The translations under genes and the position numbers were made by a program. Below are positions 27,156 through 39,077 of a stretch of 64,000 nucleotides of DNA, piece by piece (within the stretch, counting starts at the first letter, position 1; every line of letters starts with the position of its first letter). The notes under the pieces were generated by a model. That model searched no databases. It was not told the DNA's origin and worked only from the letters and a program-made list of their open reading frames with translations. Source of the DNA: Rhodoferax sp. (lineage in GTDB: Bacteria; Pseudomonadota; Gammaproteobacteria; Burkholderiales; Burkholderiaceae_C); assembly GCA_031291305.1 (NCBI GenBank), contig JARLJH010000048.1, positions 124,001 to 188,000 on the forward strand, in the 5' to 3' direction.

Positions 27156-29606
27156 ATGTTTTCCACTATGACACAACCAAGCCCGGCGGATGCAGGCCTG
27201 CTGCATAACCTTAACCCCGAACAGCTCGCCGCTGTTACGCTGCCTTCTGAGCACGCACTGATCCTTGCCGGGGCCGGTTCCGGTAAGACCCGGGTACTCA
27301 CCACCCGCATCGCCTGGCTGCTGCAAACCGGTCAGGTCTCGCCCGGCGGCATCATGGCCGTGACGTTTACCAACAAGGCGGCCAAGGAGATGATGACGCG
27401 CTTGTCCGCCATGTTGCCACTCAACGTGCGCGGCATGTGGATTGGCACCTTCCACGGTCTGTGCAACCGCCTGCTACGCGCCCACTACAAGCTGGCCAAC
27501 CTGCCGCAAGCCTTCCAGATTCTGGACACGCAAGATCAGTTGTCGAGCATCAAGCGCCTGTACAAACAGTTTGGCATTGACGACGAACGTTTTCCGGCCA
27601 AGCAAATGCAGTGGTTCATTGGCGGCTGCAAGGAAGACGGCCAGCGCCCCGCTGACGTGATGGCGCGTGACGACGAAACCCGTAAAAAGGTCGAGATCTA
27701 CCAGCTCTACGAAGAGCAATGCCAGCGCGAAGGCGTGGTCGATTTTGGCGAGCTGATGCTGCGCAGCTACGAGCTGCTGCGTGACAACGACCCCATTCGT
27801 GAGCACTACCAGCGCCGCTTCAGGCACATTCTGATTGACGAGTTTCAGGACACCAACAAGCTGCAGTACGCCTGGATCAAGATGCTCTCAGGCACTGGCG
27901 CGCACAGCAGTGTCGAAGGCGCTTTCCAACCCACCGGTTGCGTGCTGGCCGTGGGCGATGATGACCAGAGCATCTACGCCTTTCGCGGTGCGCGGGTTGG
28001 CAACATGGCCGACTTTGTGCGTGAATTCCATGTGCAGCACCAGATCAAGCTCGAAGAAAACTACCGCAGCGGCAGCAACATCCTCGACAGCGCCAACGCC
28101 TTGATCAGCCACAACAGCAAGCGCCTGGGCAAGAACCTGCGCACCGCGCAGGGGCCGGGCGAGCCGGTGCGCGTGTTTGAAGCCACCAGCGACTTTGCCG
28201 AGGCCAGCTGGATGGTCGACGAGATGAAGCAGCTGGTGCGCGAAGGTAACGATCGCAAAGAAATTGCCGTGCTGTATCGCAGCAACGCCCAGAGCCGGGT
28301 GATCGAAACCGCGCTGTTCAATGCTGGCATGCCGTACAAGGTCTATGGTGGCCTGCGCTTTTTCGAGCGCGCTGAAATCAAAAACGCGCTGGCCTATTTG
28401 CGCCTGCTGGAAAACCCGCGTGACGACACCAGTTTCCTGCGCGCCGTGAACTTTCCGCCGCGCGGCATTGGCGCGCGCAGCCTGGAACTGTTGCAAGATG
28501 CCGCCCGTGCCACCGGCTGCGCCTTGAGCGATGCGGTCAGCGGCCTGAGCGGTAAAGCGGGCAGCAATATCGGTGCCTTCCTGGCGGGCATTGACGTGCT
28601 GCGCGAGCAAACCCAGGGTTTGAGCCTGCGCGAAACCATTGAACACACGCTGGCGCACAGTGGTCTGATTGAACACTACAAGGCCGACCGCGAAGGCGCA
28701 GACCGTGTTGAGAATTTGGAAGAACTGGTTAACGCCGCCGAGAGCTTTGTGTCGATTGAAGGCTTTGGCCGCGACGCGGTGGCGTTGCCGGTGGACGAAC
28801 TGGGCAATGCGTTAACGCAGTCACCCGCCTCCCAAGGCCTGGACCTGAACCAGCCCATGATTGACATCCCCGCGCCTGATGCCGAAACCGGCGAAACCCT
28901 GTCGCCGTTGGCGGCCTTCCTGACCCACGCCGCGCTCGAAGCCGGTGACAACCAGGCGCAGGCTGGGCAGGATGCTATTCAATTGATGACGGTGCACGCC
29001 AGCAAGGGGCTGGAGTTTGACTGCGTGTTCATCACCGGCATCGAAGAAGGCCTGTTTCCGCACGAAAACTCCATGAACGACCGCGACGGCCTGGAGGAAG
29101 AACGCCGCCTGATGTACGTGGCCATCACCCGTGCGCGTAAGCGCCTGTACCTGAGCCATTCGCAAACCCGCATGCTGCACGGCCAGACGCGCTACAACAT
29201 GAAGAGCCGCTTCTTTGAAGAGTTGCCAGAAGATGCCTTGAAGTGGATCACCCCCAAGAATCAGGGATTTGGCAGCGCGGCTGGTTTGGGTGGTGGATTC
29301 GGTTCTGGCTATGGTGGATATGCTTCAAATTCAGGAGCTGATAGCGCATATAAAACGGGGGCTAGAGGCCAATTTGGTACTGATTATTCCAAATACACCG
29401 CTGCTGCTGCGGCCACGGTGCCAGCGCAAAAAGAGACACCCGGCGGACTCCAGGTGAAACAAAAAGTGTTCCACGCCAAGTTTGGCGAAGGCACGGTGCT
29501 GAGTCTGGAGGGAACCGGCGACGATGCCCGCGCCCAGATCAATTTCCCGCGCCACGGCGTGAAATGGCTGGCGCTGAGTGTGGCGAAACTGACACCGGTG
29601 CCTTGA
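27156..29606 (+). CDS. uvrD: ATP-dependent DNA helicase UvrD/PcrA type
   Basis: Superfamily 1A 3'-5' helicase acting in mismatch and excision repair; 816 residues. Motifs: I AGAGSGKTRVL, Ia TFTNKAAKEM, II LIDEFQDTN, III AVGDDDQSIYAFRGA, IV LEENYRSG, V TVHASKGLEFDCVF, VI EERRLMYVAITRARKRL. ATG 27156 or 27168 may start it. The C-terminal Tudor-like end (KVFHAKFGEGTVLSLEG) is normal. In the flexible tail before it, residues about 725-741 are encoded by a copy of the palindromic repeat (SNSGADSAYKTGARGQF). Confidence 0.95.
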   Translation: MFSTMTQPSPADAGLLHNLNPEQLAAVTLPSEHALILAGAGSGKTRVLTTRIAWLLQTGQVSPGGIMAVTFTNKAAKEMMTRLSAMLPLNVRGMWIGTFHGLCNRLLRAHYKLANLPQAFQILDTQDQLSSIKRLYKQFGIDDERFPAKQMQWFIGGCKEDGQRPADVMARDDETRKKVEIYQLYEEQCQREGVVDFGELMLRSYELLRDNDPIREHYQRRFRHILIDEFQDTNKLQYAWIKMLSGTGAHSSVEGAFQPTGCVLAVGDDDQSIYAFRGARVGNMADFVREFHVQHQIKLEENYRSGSNILDSANALISHNSKRLGKNLRTAQGPGEPVRVFEATSDFAEASWMVDEMKQLVREGNDRKEIAVLYRSNAQSRVIETALFNAGMPYKVYGGLRFFERAEIKNALAYLRLLENPRDDTSFLRAVNFPPRGIGARSLELLQDAARATGCALSDAVSGLSGKAGSNIGAFLAGIDVLREQTQGLSLRETIEHTLAHSGLIEHYKADREGADRVENLEELVNAAESFVSIEGFGRDAVALPVDELGNALTQSPASQGLDLNQPMIDIPAPDAETGETLSPLAAFLTHAALEAGDNQAQAGQDAIQLMTVHASKGLEFDCVFITGIEEGLFPHENSMNDRDGLEEERRLMYVAITRARKRLYLSHSQTRMLHGQTRYNMKSRFFEELPEDALKWITPKNQGFGSAAGLGGGFGSGYGGYASNSGADSAYKTGARGQFGTDYSKYTAAAAATVPAQKETPGGLQVKQKVFHAKFGEGTVLSLEGTGDDARAQINFPRHGVKWLALSVAKLTPVP
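29330..29376 (+). repeat. Palindromic repeat copy 6, inside uvrD tail
   Basis: AGCT (29336-29339), 19 nt, GGGCT (29359-29363), then AGAGGCCAATTT. One of the best matches to the family consensus. Confidence 0.9.
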
Positions 29607-29626
29607 AAAAGCGGGTGTATCTTGGT

Positions 29627-29647
29627 AGCTGTCTCAGGCAGACAGCT
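29627..29647. terminator. Inverted repeat between convergent uvrD and membrane-protein gene
   Basis: AGCTGTCT and AGACAGCT around a 5-nt loop, spanning the last codons of the minus-strand gene. No T run, so termination is uncertain. Confidence 0.35.
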
Positions 29648-30422
29648 GCTGGGTCGGTTCAGGCGCCTGAAAGCAATCCCGATAGGTGAAATACAGCGAG
29701 GTGAAAAACATCGCTGCCACCATCAACAGTGTTGGAAACAGCATCACACCGGTCAGGTTGGGGCTGTTGAACGCGGAGGAGGCGATCGTCAGCAGCAGGA
29801 CTGCGCCCAGCATCACGCCCATCCATAAAAAGGCGAACACCGTGAACGCCAGGAAATTGCGTCCGCAGGCCACGATGCTGAAAAACATGGCTTTGAGCGC
29901 AGGCAAGTCCTGCCAATAGACCAGTGCCGGGGAATGCCAGAACAGCAGTGACAGGGGCAGGTGCAGGCCAATGAAGGTCCACATGGCCATCTGGAAATTG
30001 CCTGTGCTCATCAGCTCGGCCGAGGGGGGCTGACCACCCAGGTACATGTGCGCGAAGCCACCACCGTCCACCAGGTAAGAGGCGCCGATGGCGCACAGAA
30101 AGCCAGCGGCATAGATGCCGCCCAGCGTCAGCATGGCGCGCAGCTTGACGGGTCCGGCGCGAAAGCCGCTGAGCAGAATCAGTGGCATCGGAAACCGGCC
30201 CTGCGTGGTTTCGCGGGTGGCCGCCATCAGGCCCAGCGTGATGGCTGGCAGCAGGGTCATGGCCAGCGGCAAGCCCACCAGCGGCACCATGGTGGCCACC
30301 GACATCAGGGCCATGAACATGAAAAACAGCCCGGCCAGCGCCAGCGGCTGCTTGAAAAACGCTTGCATGCCCAGCTTGACCCAGATCGCGCCCGTGCGGG
30401 CTGGCACCAGATTGAGCTTCAT
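29634..30422 (-). CDS. BPSS1780-family membrane protein
   Basis: 262-residue inner-membrane protein with about six hydrophobic segments and a conserved N-terminal pattern (LVPARTGAIWVKLGMQAFFKQPLAL). This family is known from Burkholderiales, commonly next to thrB and polA as seen here; its function is not known. Its ATG overlaps the thrB stop by 4 bp, indicating translational coupling. Confidence 0.82.
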   Translation of the reverse strand: MKLNLVPARTGAIWVKLGMQAFFKQPLALAGLFFMFMALMSVATMVPLVGLPLAMTLLPAITLGLMAATRETTQGRFPMPLILLSGFRAGPVKLRAMLTLGGIYAAGFLCAIGASYLVDGGGFAHMYLGGQPPSAELMSTGNFQMAMWTFIGLHLPLSLLFWHSPALVYWQDLPALKAMFFSIVACGRNFLAFTVFAFLWMGVMLGAVLLLTIASSAFNSPNLTGVMLFPTLLMVAAMFFTSLYFTYRDCFQAPEPTQQLSA

Positions 30423-31414
30423 GGGGTTGCCACCAGTTGGTCAAAGTGCATGCCGTGGCTGACGCGCGCTTGCAGTACCCGCTCAAAGTGAGCCGGGTCG
30501 TGGGCCTGCAGCAGGCTGGCTGTACGCGGCAGGTAGAAGTCCCACAGGCGCGATATCCAGAAGCGCAGCGCGGCGCCGCGCAGCATGGCTGGTAGCAACT
30601 CGCACTCGGCGGCTTGCAAGGGTCGAACAGCGTTGTAGGAAGCTATAAAAGACTGAGCGCGTTGAGCATGATGCGCGCCGGTTTTCTGGTCAATACACCA
30701 GTCATTGAGGCACACGGCGAGGTCAAAGGCAAAGGTGTCGACGCCAGCAAAGTAAAAGTCAAAAAAACCACTCAAGACAGGTTGCCCATGGGCGTTGTCA
30801 AAGATCACGTTGTCGCGAAACAGGTCGGCGTGGATCGGGCCACGCGGCAGCGCCACGTAGCTGCTGTTGGCAGCCACATTGTTTTGGTAGGTCAGCTCGC
30901 TCTGGATGAGCGCTTTTTGGTTGTCGTTCAGGTACGGCAACACCACCGGCACAATCTCGTTCCACCAGCTCAGTCCGCGCAAGTTGGGCTGCGTCAGTTC
31001 AAAATCCCTCCCGGCCAGATGCAAGCGTGCCAGCGCTGCACCCACCTGAGCACAGTGAGCTTCGGTAGGGCTGAGTTCGCTTTTGCCGCGTAATCTGTCG
31101 ACCACGGCGGCTGGTTTGGCTTTGACATCAAAGACCAGATCACCGCGGGCATTGGCATGCGGCTCGGGCACCGGCAGGCCACGCTGCGCCAGGTGTTTCA
31201 TCAGCCGAAGGTAAAAAGACAGCTGCTCGGTGGTCAGTCGCTCAAACAAGGTCAACACATAGTCATGCGTGCGACCTTCAAACTCTGTCGTGGCGAAATA
31301 GTTGGTGTTTTCAATACCGCCTGGGCAGGGCTGCAGGCTGGTGAGTTCCCCCAGGTCAAGCGCGCGCAGCAGGGTCCGCGCCTCTTGCCCGGAGACTTCC
31401 GTGTAAACCGCCAT
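30419..31414 (-). CDS. thrB: Homoserine kinase (ThrB, APH-fold type)
   Basis: Phosphorylates homoserine in threonine synthesis; 331 residues of the aminoglycoside-phosphotransferase-like ThrB family used by pseudomonads and beta-proteobacteria, not the GHMP type. Signatures are MAVYTEVSGQEARTLL, PCPGGIENTNYF, the catalytic IHADLFRDNVIFD and SGFFDFYFAG. It lies between the DUF2782 gene (3-bp gap) and the membrane-protein gene. Confidence 0.94.
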   Translation of the reverse strand: MAVYTEVSGQEARTLLRALDLGELTSLQPCPGGIENTNYFATTEFEGRTHDYVLTLFERLTTEQLSFYLRLMKHLAQRGLPVPEPHANARGDLVFDVKAKPAAVVDRLRGKSELSPTEAHCAQVGAALARLHLAGRDFELTQPNLRGLSWWNEIVPVVLPYLNDNQKALIQSELTYQNNVAANSSYVALPRGPIHADLFRDNVIFDNAHGQPVLSGFFDFYFAGVDTFAFDLAVCLNDWCIDQKTGAHHAQRAQSFIASYNAVRPLQAAECELLPAMLRGAALRFWISRLWDFYLPRTASLLQAHDPAHFERVLQARVSHGMHFDQLVATP

Positions 31415-31417
31415 GCT

Positions 31418-31750
31418 TTAAAACCCCAGGACTTTCCAGGTGCGCTCGCCGCTTTTTGGGGCTACCTGGTAGGCAGGCATACCGTTCTTCGGGTGTACGT
31501 CGATGCTTTTAGTTTCGCTGCCGACGCGAACTTCGTCGATGCGTGTGCTGGCATCTTCGACCACGATGCGCTGCGTAGCCTGCTCGGGCGCCTGCTTGGG
31601 TAGCTTGGGCGAGGAACTGGCGGGTTGAGGGGTTGATGCACTGCCAGTCGTCTGCGCCAACGCCGCGCCGCCCAGCAGCAGGCACATGGGGAACGCCCAG
31701 ACGAATGACCGGGCGGAAAAGTGGGTGTTGAGAGGTGTTGGGCGCATCAT
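31418..31750 (-). CDS. DUF2782-like secreted protein
   Basis: 110 residues with a signal peptide (SFVWAFPMCLLLGGAALAQ), a Pro/Ser-rich spacer, and a C-terminal domain RIDEVRVGSETKSIDVHPKNGMPAYQV, which resembles DUF2782 proteins found beside polA in gamma-proteobacteria (VEEYRVNG...Y.I.V.P..G.PYY pattern). Function unknown. It starts 50 bp from the divergent polA. Confidence 0.72.
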   Translation of the reverse strand: MMRPTPLNTHFSARSFVWAFPMCLLLGGAALAQTTGSASTPQPASSSPKLPKQAPEQATQRIVVEDASTRIDEVRVGSETKSIDVHPKNGMPAYQVAPKSGERTWKVLGF

Positions 31751-31800
31751 TTGATTGTAGTTGTGCCGGGAATTCGCGGTGGCACAGGCAAAATGCCGCC

Positions 31801-34614
31801 ATGAATAATGCCCCTGCCCAAACTCTGCTGCTGGTCGATGGTTCCAGCTACCTGTACCGTGCCTTTTTTGCAGGCGGCGGCGATATGAAAGTGACTCTGG
31901 CCGATGGCACCGAGCAAAAAACGGGTGCCATCCGAATCATTATCAACATGCTGCAAAAGTTGCAAAAAGACGTGCCTGCCGAATTTTCAGCGTGCATCTT
32001 CGATGCCAAAGGCCCTACCTTTCGTGATGCCTTGTACCCTGAGTACAAAGCCAACCGCTCGCCCATGCCAGATGAATTGCGCAGCCAGATTGAGCCGATC
32101 CACGAGGTGGTGCGCTTGATGGGCTGGAAGGTGCTGGCCGTGCCCGGTGTCGAGGCCGACGACGTGATTGGCACGCTGGCGGCCACCGCTGCCGCCCAAG
32201 GCATGAAGGTGGTGGTGAGCAGCGGTGACAAGGACCTGGCGCAATTGGTCACTGAGCACATCACCATCATCGACACCATGAACGGCCGCGTGCGCGACGT
32301 GGCAGGGGTGACCGACGAATTTGGTGTACCACCGCAGCTGATGCGCGACTACCAGACACTGGTGGGCGACAGCGTGGACAACGTGCCCGGCGTGCCCAAG
32401 GTGGGTCCCAAGACGGCGGTCAAGTGGCTCACTGAGTTTGGCTCGCTGGATGCCATCGTGGCCAACGCGGCCAACATCAAAGGTGCGGTGGGTGAGAACC
32501 TGCGCGGCGCTTTGGGCTGGCTGCCCACCGGGCGAGAGCTGGTCACCATCAAGACCGATTGCGATTTGAACGGCTGGCTACCGGGTTTGCCTGCTATGGA
32601 TGAAATAGCTGTAGGTCAAGTGGATACGGGGGCTCTGGTCAGTTTTTATGAGAAGTACGGGTTCAAGGGGCTGGCGCGGGCGTTGGGGGTGGGTGCTCCA
32701 GAAGCCGCTGAGCCCACACCCCTGCGAGCCCCAGCGCGTGAGCGCGACTTGTTTGATGACTCCGAAGATTCACCGACAAGTCCAGAGGCACCCGCAGCCA
32801 AACCCGTCAGCGCCTTGCGCTACGACACGATCCTGACTTGGGACGTGTTTGACGCCTGGTTCGCCAGGCTCCAAGCGGCAGATCTGGTCGCCATCGACAC
32901 CGAAACCACGTCGCTGGACGAAATGCGCGCGCGCATCGTCGGCATCAGCTTCAGTGTCACGCCTGGCGAAGCGGCCTACATCCCGCTGGCCCATGCTTAC
33001 CCGGATGCGCCTGCGCAGTTGCCGCTGGACGAGGTATTGGCGCGCATGAAACCCTGGCTGAAAGATCCGGCGCGCCTGAAACTGGGTCAGCACATCAAGT
33101 ACGACCGCCATGTCTTTGCCAACCATGGCATCGAGGTGCAGGGCTACGCCCACGACACCATGCTGCAAAGCTATGTACTCGAAGTCCACAAGCCGCACGG
33201 ATTGGCCAGTCTGGCTGAACGCCACCTGGGACGCAGCGGCATCAGCTTTGAAGACCTGTGTGGCAAGGGCGTCAACCAGATCTGCTTTGACCAGGTGGAT
33301 ATTGCCAAAGCGGCCGAGTATTCGTGCGAAGACTCTGACATGACGCTGGACGTGCATCGCACGCTATGGCCGCTGCTGGAGCGTGACGCCAAACTGCGCT
33401 TCATCTACGAGCTGGAAATACAGAGCAGTGAGGCGTTGTACCGCATTGAGCGCAACGGCGTGCTGATTGACGCGCCCACACTGGCTGCGCAAAGTCATGA
33501 GCTGGGCCAGCGCATCCTGCAACTGGAAAAAGAAGCCCATGAGCTGGCCGGGCAACCCTTCAACCTGAGCAGCCCGAAGCAGATTGCCGAGATTTTTTTC
33601 ACCCAGCTTGGGCTTCCTGTGGTCAAGAAGACGGCCACCGGCGCGCCCAGCACCGACGACGAGGTGCTGCAGAAGCTGGCCGAAGACTACCCGCTACCGG
33701 CCAAGATTCTGGAGCATCGTGGCCTGGCCAAGCTCAAGGGCACCTACACCGACAAGCTGGCACAACTGGCATTGCCTAGCGACGGTCGCGTGCACACCCA
33801 TTACGCACAGGCCGTGGCCGTCACCGGGCGGCTGTCCAGCAACGACCCGAATCTGCAGAACATCCCCATTCGCACGCCCGAAGGCCGACGTGTGCGCGAA
33901 GCCTTTGTGGCACCTGCGGGCTGCTTCATTGCCAGCGCCGATTACAGCCAGATTGAGTTGCGCATCATGGCGCACATCAGCGGCGACGCGGCCTTGCTGC
34001 TGGCGTTTCATGACGGCATGGACGTGCACCGCGCCACCGCCGCCGAGATTTTCAACGTCGACACCGCGCAGGTCAGCAGTGAGCAGCGCCGCTATGCCAA
34101 GGTCATCAACTTCGGTCTGATCTACGGCATGAGCGCCTACGGCCTGGCCCGCGCGCTGGGCATCGACAACACGGCGGCTAAAAACTACATCGCGCGCTAC
34201 TTTGAGCGTTACCCCGGCGTCAAAAACTACATGGATCAGACCCGCCAGCTGGCCAAGGCGCAGGGTTATGTCGAGACAGTGTTTGGCAGGCGGCTGTACC
34301 TGCCCGAGATCAACTCACCCAATGGTCCGCGCCGCGCTGGTTCCGAGCGCGCCGCCATCAACGCGCCGATGCAGGGCACGGCGGCCGATCTGATCAAGCT
34401 CAGCATGGTCAAGGTGCAAAACGTCATTGATGAACAGAAACTGGCCACCAAGATGATCATGCAGGTGCATGACGAACTGGTGTTTGAAGTGCCTGAAGCC
34501 GAATTGGACTGGGTGCGCCACGAGGTGCCCAAACTGATGGCCGGTGTAGCGCATCTCAAGGTGCCGCTGCTGGCCGAAGTAGGTGTTGGGTTGAACTGGG
34601 ACAAGGCGCATTGA
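31801..34614 (+). CDS. polA: DNA polymerase I
   Basis: Replication/repair polymerase, 937 residues. Domains in order: 5'-3' exonuclease (1-290; LLLVDGSSYLYRAFF, GVEADDVIGTLA), 3'-5' exonuclease (about 350-530) with intact acidic motif VAIDTETTSLDEM, and polymerase domain (about 560-937; ADYSQIELRIMAHI, RRYAKVINFGLIYGMSAYG, MQVHDELVFEV). All three activities look intact. A copy of the palindromic repeat is translated at about residues 267-283 (DEIAVGQVDTGALVSFY), at the end of the 5'-3' exonuclease domain. ATG 31801 is preferred to earlier in-frame codons. Confidence 0.97.
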   Translation: MNNAPAQTLLLVDGSSYLYRAFFAGGGDMKVTLADGTEQKTGAIRIIINMLQKLQKDVPAEFSACIFDAKGPTFRDALYPEYKANRSPMPDELRSQIEPIHEVVRLMGWKVLAVPGVEADDVIGTLAATAAAQGMKVVVSSGDKDLAQLVTEHITIIDTMNGRVRDVAGVTDEFGVPPQLMRDYQTLVGDSVDNVPGVPKVGPKTAVKWLTEFGSLDAIVANAANIKGAVGENLRGALGWLPTGRELVTIKTDCDLNGWLPGLPAMDEIAVGQVDTGALVSFYEKYGFKGLARALGVGAPEAAEPTPLRAPARERDLFDDSEDSPTSPEAPAAKPVSALRYDTILTWDVFDAWFARLQAADLVAIDTETTSLDEMRARIVGISFSVTPGEAAYIPLAHAYPDAPAQLPLDEVLARMKPWLKDPARLKLGQHIKYDRHVFANHGIEVQGYAHDTMLQSYVLEVHKPHGLASLAERHLGRSGISFEDLCGKGVNQICFDQVDIAKAAEYSCEDSDMTLDVHRTLWPLLERDAKLRFIYELEIQSSEALYRIERNGVLIDAPTLAAQSHELGQRILQLEKEAHELAGQPFNLSSPKQIAEIFFTQLGLPVVKKTATGAPSTDDEVLQKLAEDYPLPAKILEHRGLAKLKGTYTDKLAQLALPSDGRVHTHYAQAVAVTGRLSSNDPNLQNIPIRTPEGRRVREAFVAPAGCFIASADYSQIELRIMAHISGDAALLLAFHDGMDVHRATAAEIFNVDTAQVSSEQRRYAKVINFGLIYGMSAYGLARALGIDNTAAKNYIARYFERYPGVKNYMDQTRQLAKAQGYVETVFGRRLYLPEINSPNGPRRAGSERAAINAPMQGTAADLIKLSMVKVQNVIDEQKLATKMIMQVHDELVFEVPEAELDWVRHEVPKLMAGVAHLKVPLLAEVGVGLNWDKAH
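32602..32650 (+). repeat. Palindromic repeat copy 7, inside polA
   Basis: AGCT (32607-32610), 19 nt, GGGCT (32630-32634), with AAAT before and CAGTTTTTAT after. Exact core, eroded arms. Confidence 0.7.
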
Positions 34615-34670
34615 AGGGAACGAAAAGTCTTGGCGCGTCTGAAATGCGTTGATACAGGGAGCAAAGAGCG

Positions 34671-35342
34671 ATGGAACCGATGACGATTTTTGCCTTGACT
34701 GGCGCTGTGTTGGCTGGGGCCATGGTCTTTGTAGTGATGAAGGTACACAACTATGGTGAAAGCCAGACGCTGGTTGACCAGCTTCTGAAAGCGCAGACAG
34801 AGACCGCGACCATCCAGAAAAAGCTGCTGGGCTACACCAAATATGCGGACTATCTGGAAGCCAGTCGCCAGTCTGTCGCTGATTTGCTCAAAGCCCCGGT
34901 GCTGAGCGTGACGCGTGACTATGTGCAAGTCGAGGAACTGAGCCTTGACAAGCACCTGATCAAGGCCGATGCCACGGTGATTGTCAGATACGCCGTTGAA
35001 TTCGCCCTGGCGCTGGATGTCAGCCCTACCGCACTGTCGGTGAGTGAGCTCCCCAACGGGGTGAGCCTGAAGATGGGCCGCCCCAGCGTGGTTGGCACTC
35101 CCAAAATCAAGATTCAGTCACATGCGGTGGTTAGCCCCCTAGGCTTGATCGACAAGAACGCCACGCTGGCTGAGCTCCAAAGCAAGTTTGCTTACCAGGT
35201 CAATGCCTACGGCAGCAGCCTGTGTACCGAGGAGGTGGTGCGCGTTGCCTGCAAAATGAAGGTGCTGGAGATGCTGCGCGATGCCCTGGGCAAACAGTCT
35301 GGCGTTACGCACGTGCCAGCGGTATTTGTGGAGATGCGCTAG
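34671..35342 (+). CDS. Membrane-anchored protein of unknown function (DUF4230-like?)
   Basis: 223 residues. One N-terminal membrane helix (IFALTGAVLAGAMVFVVMKV), a short helical stretch, then a soluble domain with alternating strands (IKADATVIVRYAVEFALALDV, VSLKMGRPSVVGTPKIKI). The layout resembles DUF4230 proteins (anchor plus IVRY...Y.L.L domain), but this is a weak, pattern-level resemblance. It follows polA by 56 bp and converges on the E2 gene, both stop codons lying in one long hairpin. Confidence 0.65.
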   Translation: MEPMTIFALTGAVLAGAMVFVVMKVHNYGESQTLVDQLLKAQTETATIQKKLLGYTKYADYLEASRQSVADLLKAPVLSVTRDYVQVEELSLDKHLIKADATVIVRYAVEFALALDVSPTALSVSELPNGVSLKMGRPSVVGTPKIKIQSHAVVSPLGLIDKNATLAELQSKFAYQVNAYGSSLCTEEVVRVACKMKVLEMLRDALGKQSGVTHVPAVFVEMR

Positions 35343-35385
35343 CGGCAGCCCGGATGGTGAACCCATTCCGGGCTGACAGCCGCTA
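35340..35385. terminator. Long hairpin spanning both stop codons of convergent genes
   Basis: Outer arms TAGCGGC and GCCGCTA contain the two TAG stops; inner arms AGCCCGGA and TCCGGGCT pair with one bulge. No T run, so it may act as a bidirectional barrier rather than a classic terminator. Confidence 0.55.
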
Positions 35386-36738
35386 CCCGAGCCACAGCGT
35401 TGCCGGGCACTCCAGAAACCCGCGCAGGCGCTGGATGAACTCGGCGGCGTTCATGCCGTCCACCACGCGGTGATCAAACGACGATGACACGTTCATCATC
35501 TTGCGCGCCACCACTTGGCCACCCAGGATCACCGGCTTTTCAATGATGCGGTTGGGGCCGACGATGGCCACCTCGGGGTGGTTGATGACTGGGGTGTGGC
35601 TGATGCCCGAGAGTGGTCCCAGGCTGGTCAACGTGATGGTGGACCCGCTGAGTTCCTCGCGTGTGGCTTTGCCGCTGCGGGCCGCTTCAGCCAGCCGGGT
35701 GATCTCAGTCGCGCAAGCCCACAGGTCCAGTGTTTCAGCGTGGCGGATCACCGGCACCATCAAGCCACCGTCGGTCTGCGTGGCCATGCCCAGATGCACG
35801 GCGGCGTAGCGGGTGATGATGGCGGCATCGTCGTCATAACGCGCGTTTACCTCGGGGTGTTCGCGCACCGCCAGCACCAGCGCGCGGATCAGAAACGGCA
35901 GCAAGGTCAGGCGGCCTCGCGTCTTGCCAAACTCGGCGTTGAGCCGGGCGCGCAGGGCTTCCAGCTCGGTCACGTCGATTTCTTCCACATAGGTGAAGTG
36001 AGGAATGCGGCGCTTGGCCTCCTGCATCTTGTGCGCGATCTTGCGACGCAGGCCGATGACCGGCAGGGTTTCTTCCCGTGTCAGCCTGGCGTAGCGGGTG
36101 TCTGCGGTGCTGGCTGTTGGCGAGGTGTTGCTCTTGGCGGTTGCCGCGTCCAGATCCGCATGGGTGATGCGTCCAGCCGGGCCAGTTGGGGCGATCTGGG
36201 TCAGGTCAATGCCCAGTTCCCACGCACGGCGGCGCACCGCCGGGGCGGCGATGGGGTGAGCGCTGGGCTGACCGCTTGCCAGCGGTGGCTGTGACGCTGG
36301 GGCCGAAGCTGCGGCTGCAGGTGTTGGCCTTGCGTGTGCCACCGCCGCTGTGGAGGCGTCTTCGGGGTCAGAAAGCGCGTCTGCGGGCGCTGTGCTTGGC
36401 GAATTTGCCGACAGTGTTGCGACAGTCTCCACGGTCTTAGATACATTGATTGCTATAGAGTCGGTAGCTGACTGTGCAGGTACTACCTGGGCTTCAGTCT
36501 GTTTTTCTATATGAATGATGGGCGTGCCTACCGCCACCACTTCGCCCACCGCAGCGTCCAGCGACACCACGGTGCCGGTGACGTGTGAGGGGATTTCCAC
36601 CGTGGCCTTGTCGGTCATCACATCGGCGAGGATCTGGTCCTCAGCCACTTTGTCGCCCACGGCCACACGCCAGGCGACCAACTCCACTTCAGCAATACCT
36701 TCGCCGATGTCGGGCATCTTGATGCTTTGAATTGCCAT
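35383..36738 (-). CDS. bkdB: Branched-chain 2-oxoacid dehydrogenase E2 (dihydrolipoyl acyltransferase)
   Basis: 451-residue E2 core: lipoyl domain (residues 1-76; lipoyl Lys in VMTDKATVEIPS), a long Ala/Thr/Pro linker, peripheral-subunit-binding domain (about 150-190; VRRRAWELGIDLTQIAPTGPAGRI, read in part), and the acyltransferase domain ending SSFDHRVVDGMNAAEF with the catalytic HxxxDG. One lipoyl domain and partners of BkdA type favour the branched-chain complex over pyruvate dehydrogenase. A palindromic repeat copy forms about residues 77-93 of the first linker. Confidence 0.88.
   Translation of the reverse strand: MAIQSIKMPDIGEGIAEVELVAWRVAVGDKVAEDQILADVMTDKATVEIPSHVTGTVVSLDAAVGEVVAVGTPIIHIEKQTEAQVVPAQSATDSIAINVSKTVETVATLSANSPSTAPADALSDPEDASTAAVAHARPTPAAAASAPASQPPLASGQPSAHPIAAPAVRRRAWELGIDLTQIAPTGPAGRITHADLDAATAKSNTSPTASTADTRYARLTREETLPVIGLRRKIAHKMQEAKRRIPHFTYVEEIDVTELEALRARLNAEFGKTRGRLTLLPFLIRALVLAVREHPEVNARYDDDAAIITRYAAVHLGMATQTDGGLMVPVIRHAETLDLWACATEITRLAEAARSGKATREELSGSTITLTSLGPLSGISHTPVINHPEVAIVGPNRIIEKPVILGGQVVARKMMNVSSSFDHRVVDGMNAAEFIQRLRGFLECPATLWLG
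36461..36510 (+). repeat. Palindromic repeat copy 8, in E2 linker
   Basis: AGCT (36466-36469), 19 nt, GGGCT (36489-36493), flanked by GAGTCGGT and TCAGTCTGTTTTT. Exact core; it encodes part of the linker right after the lipoyl domain. Confidence 0.75.
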
Positions 36739-36741
36739 GGT

Positions 36742-39077
<2,336 letters not shown>

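Noticed and set aside
30618..30665. Repeat-like AGCT stretch in thrB
   Set aside because: The right half lacks GGGCT and the encoded SYNAVRPL is native conserved kinase sequence.
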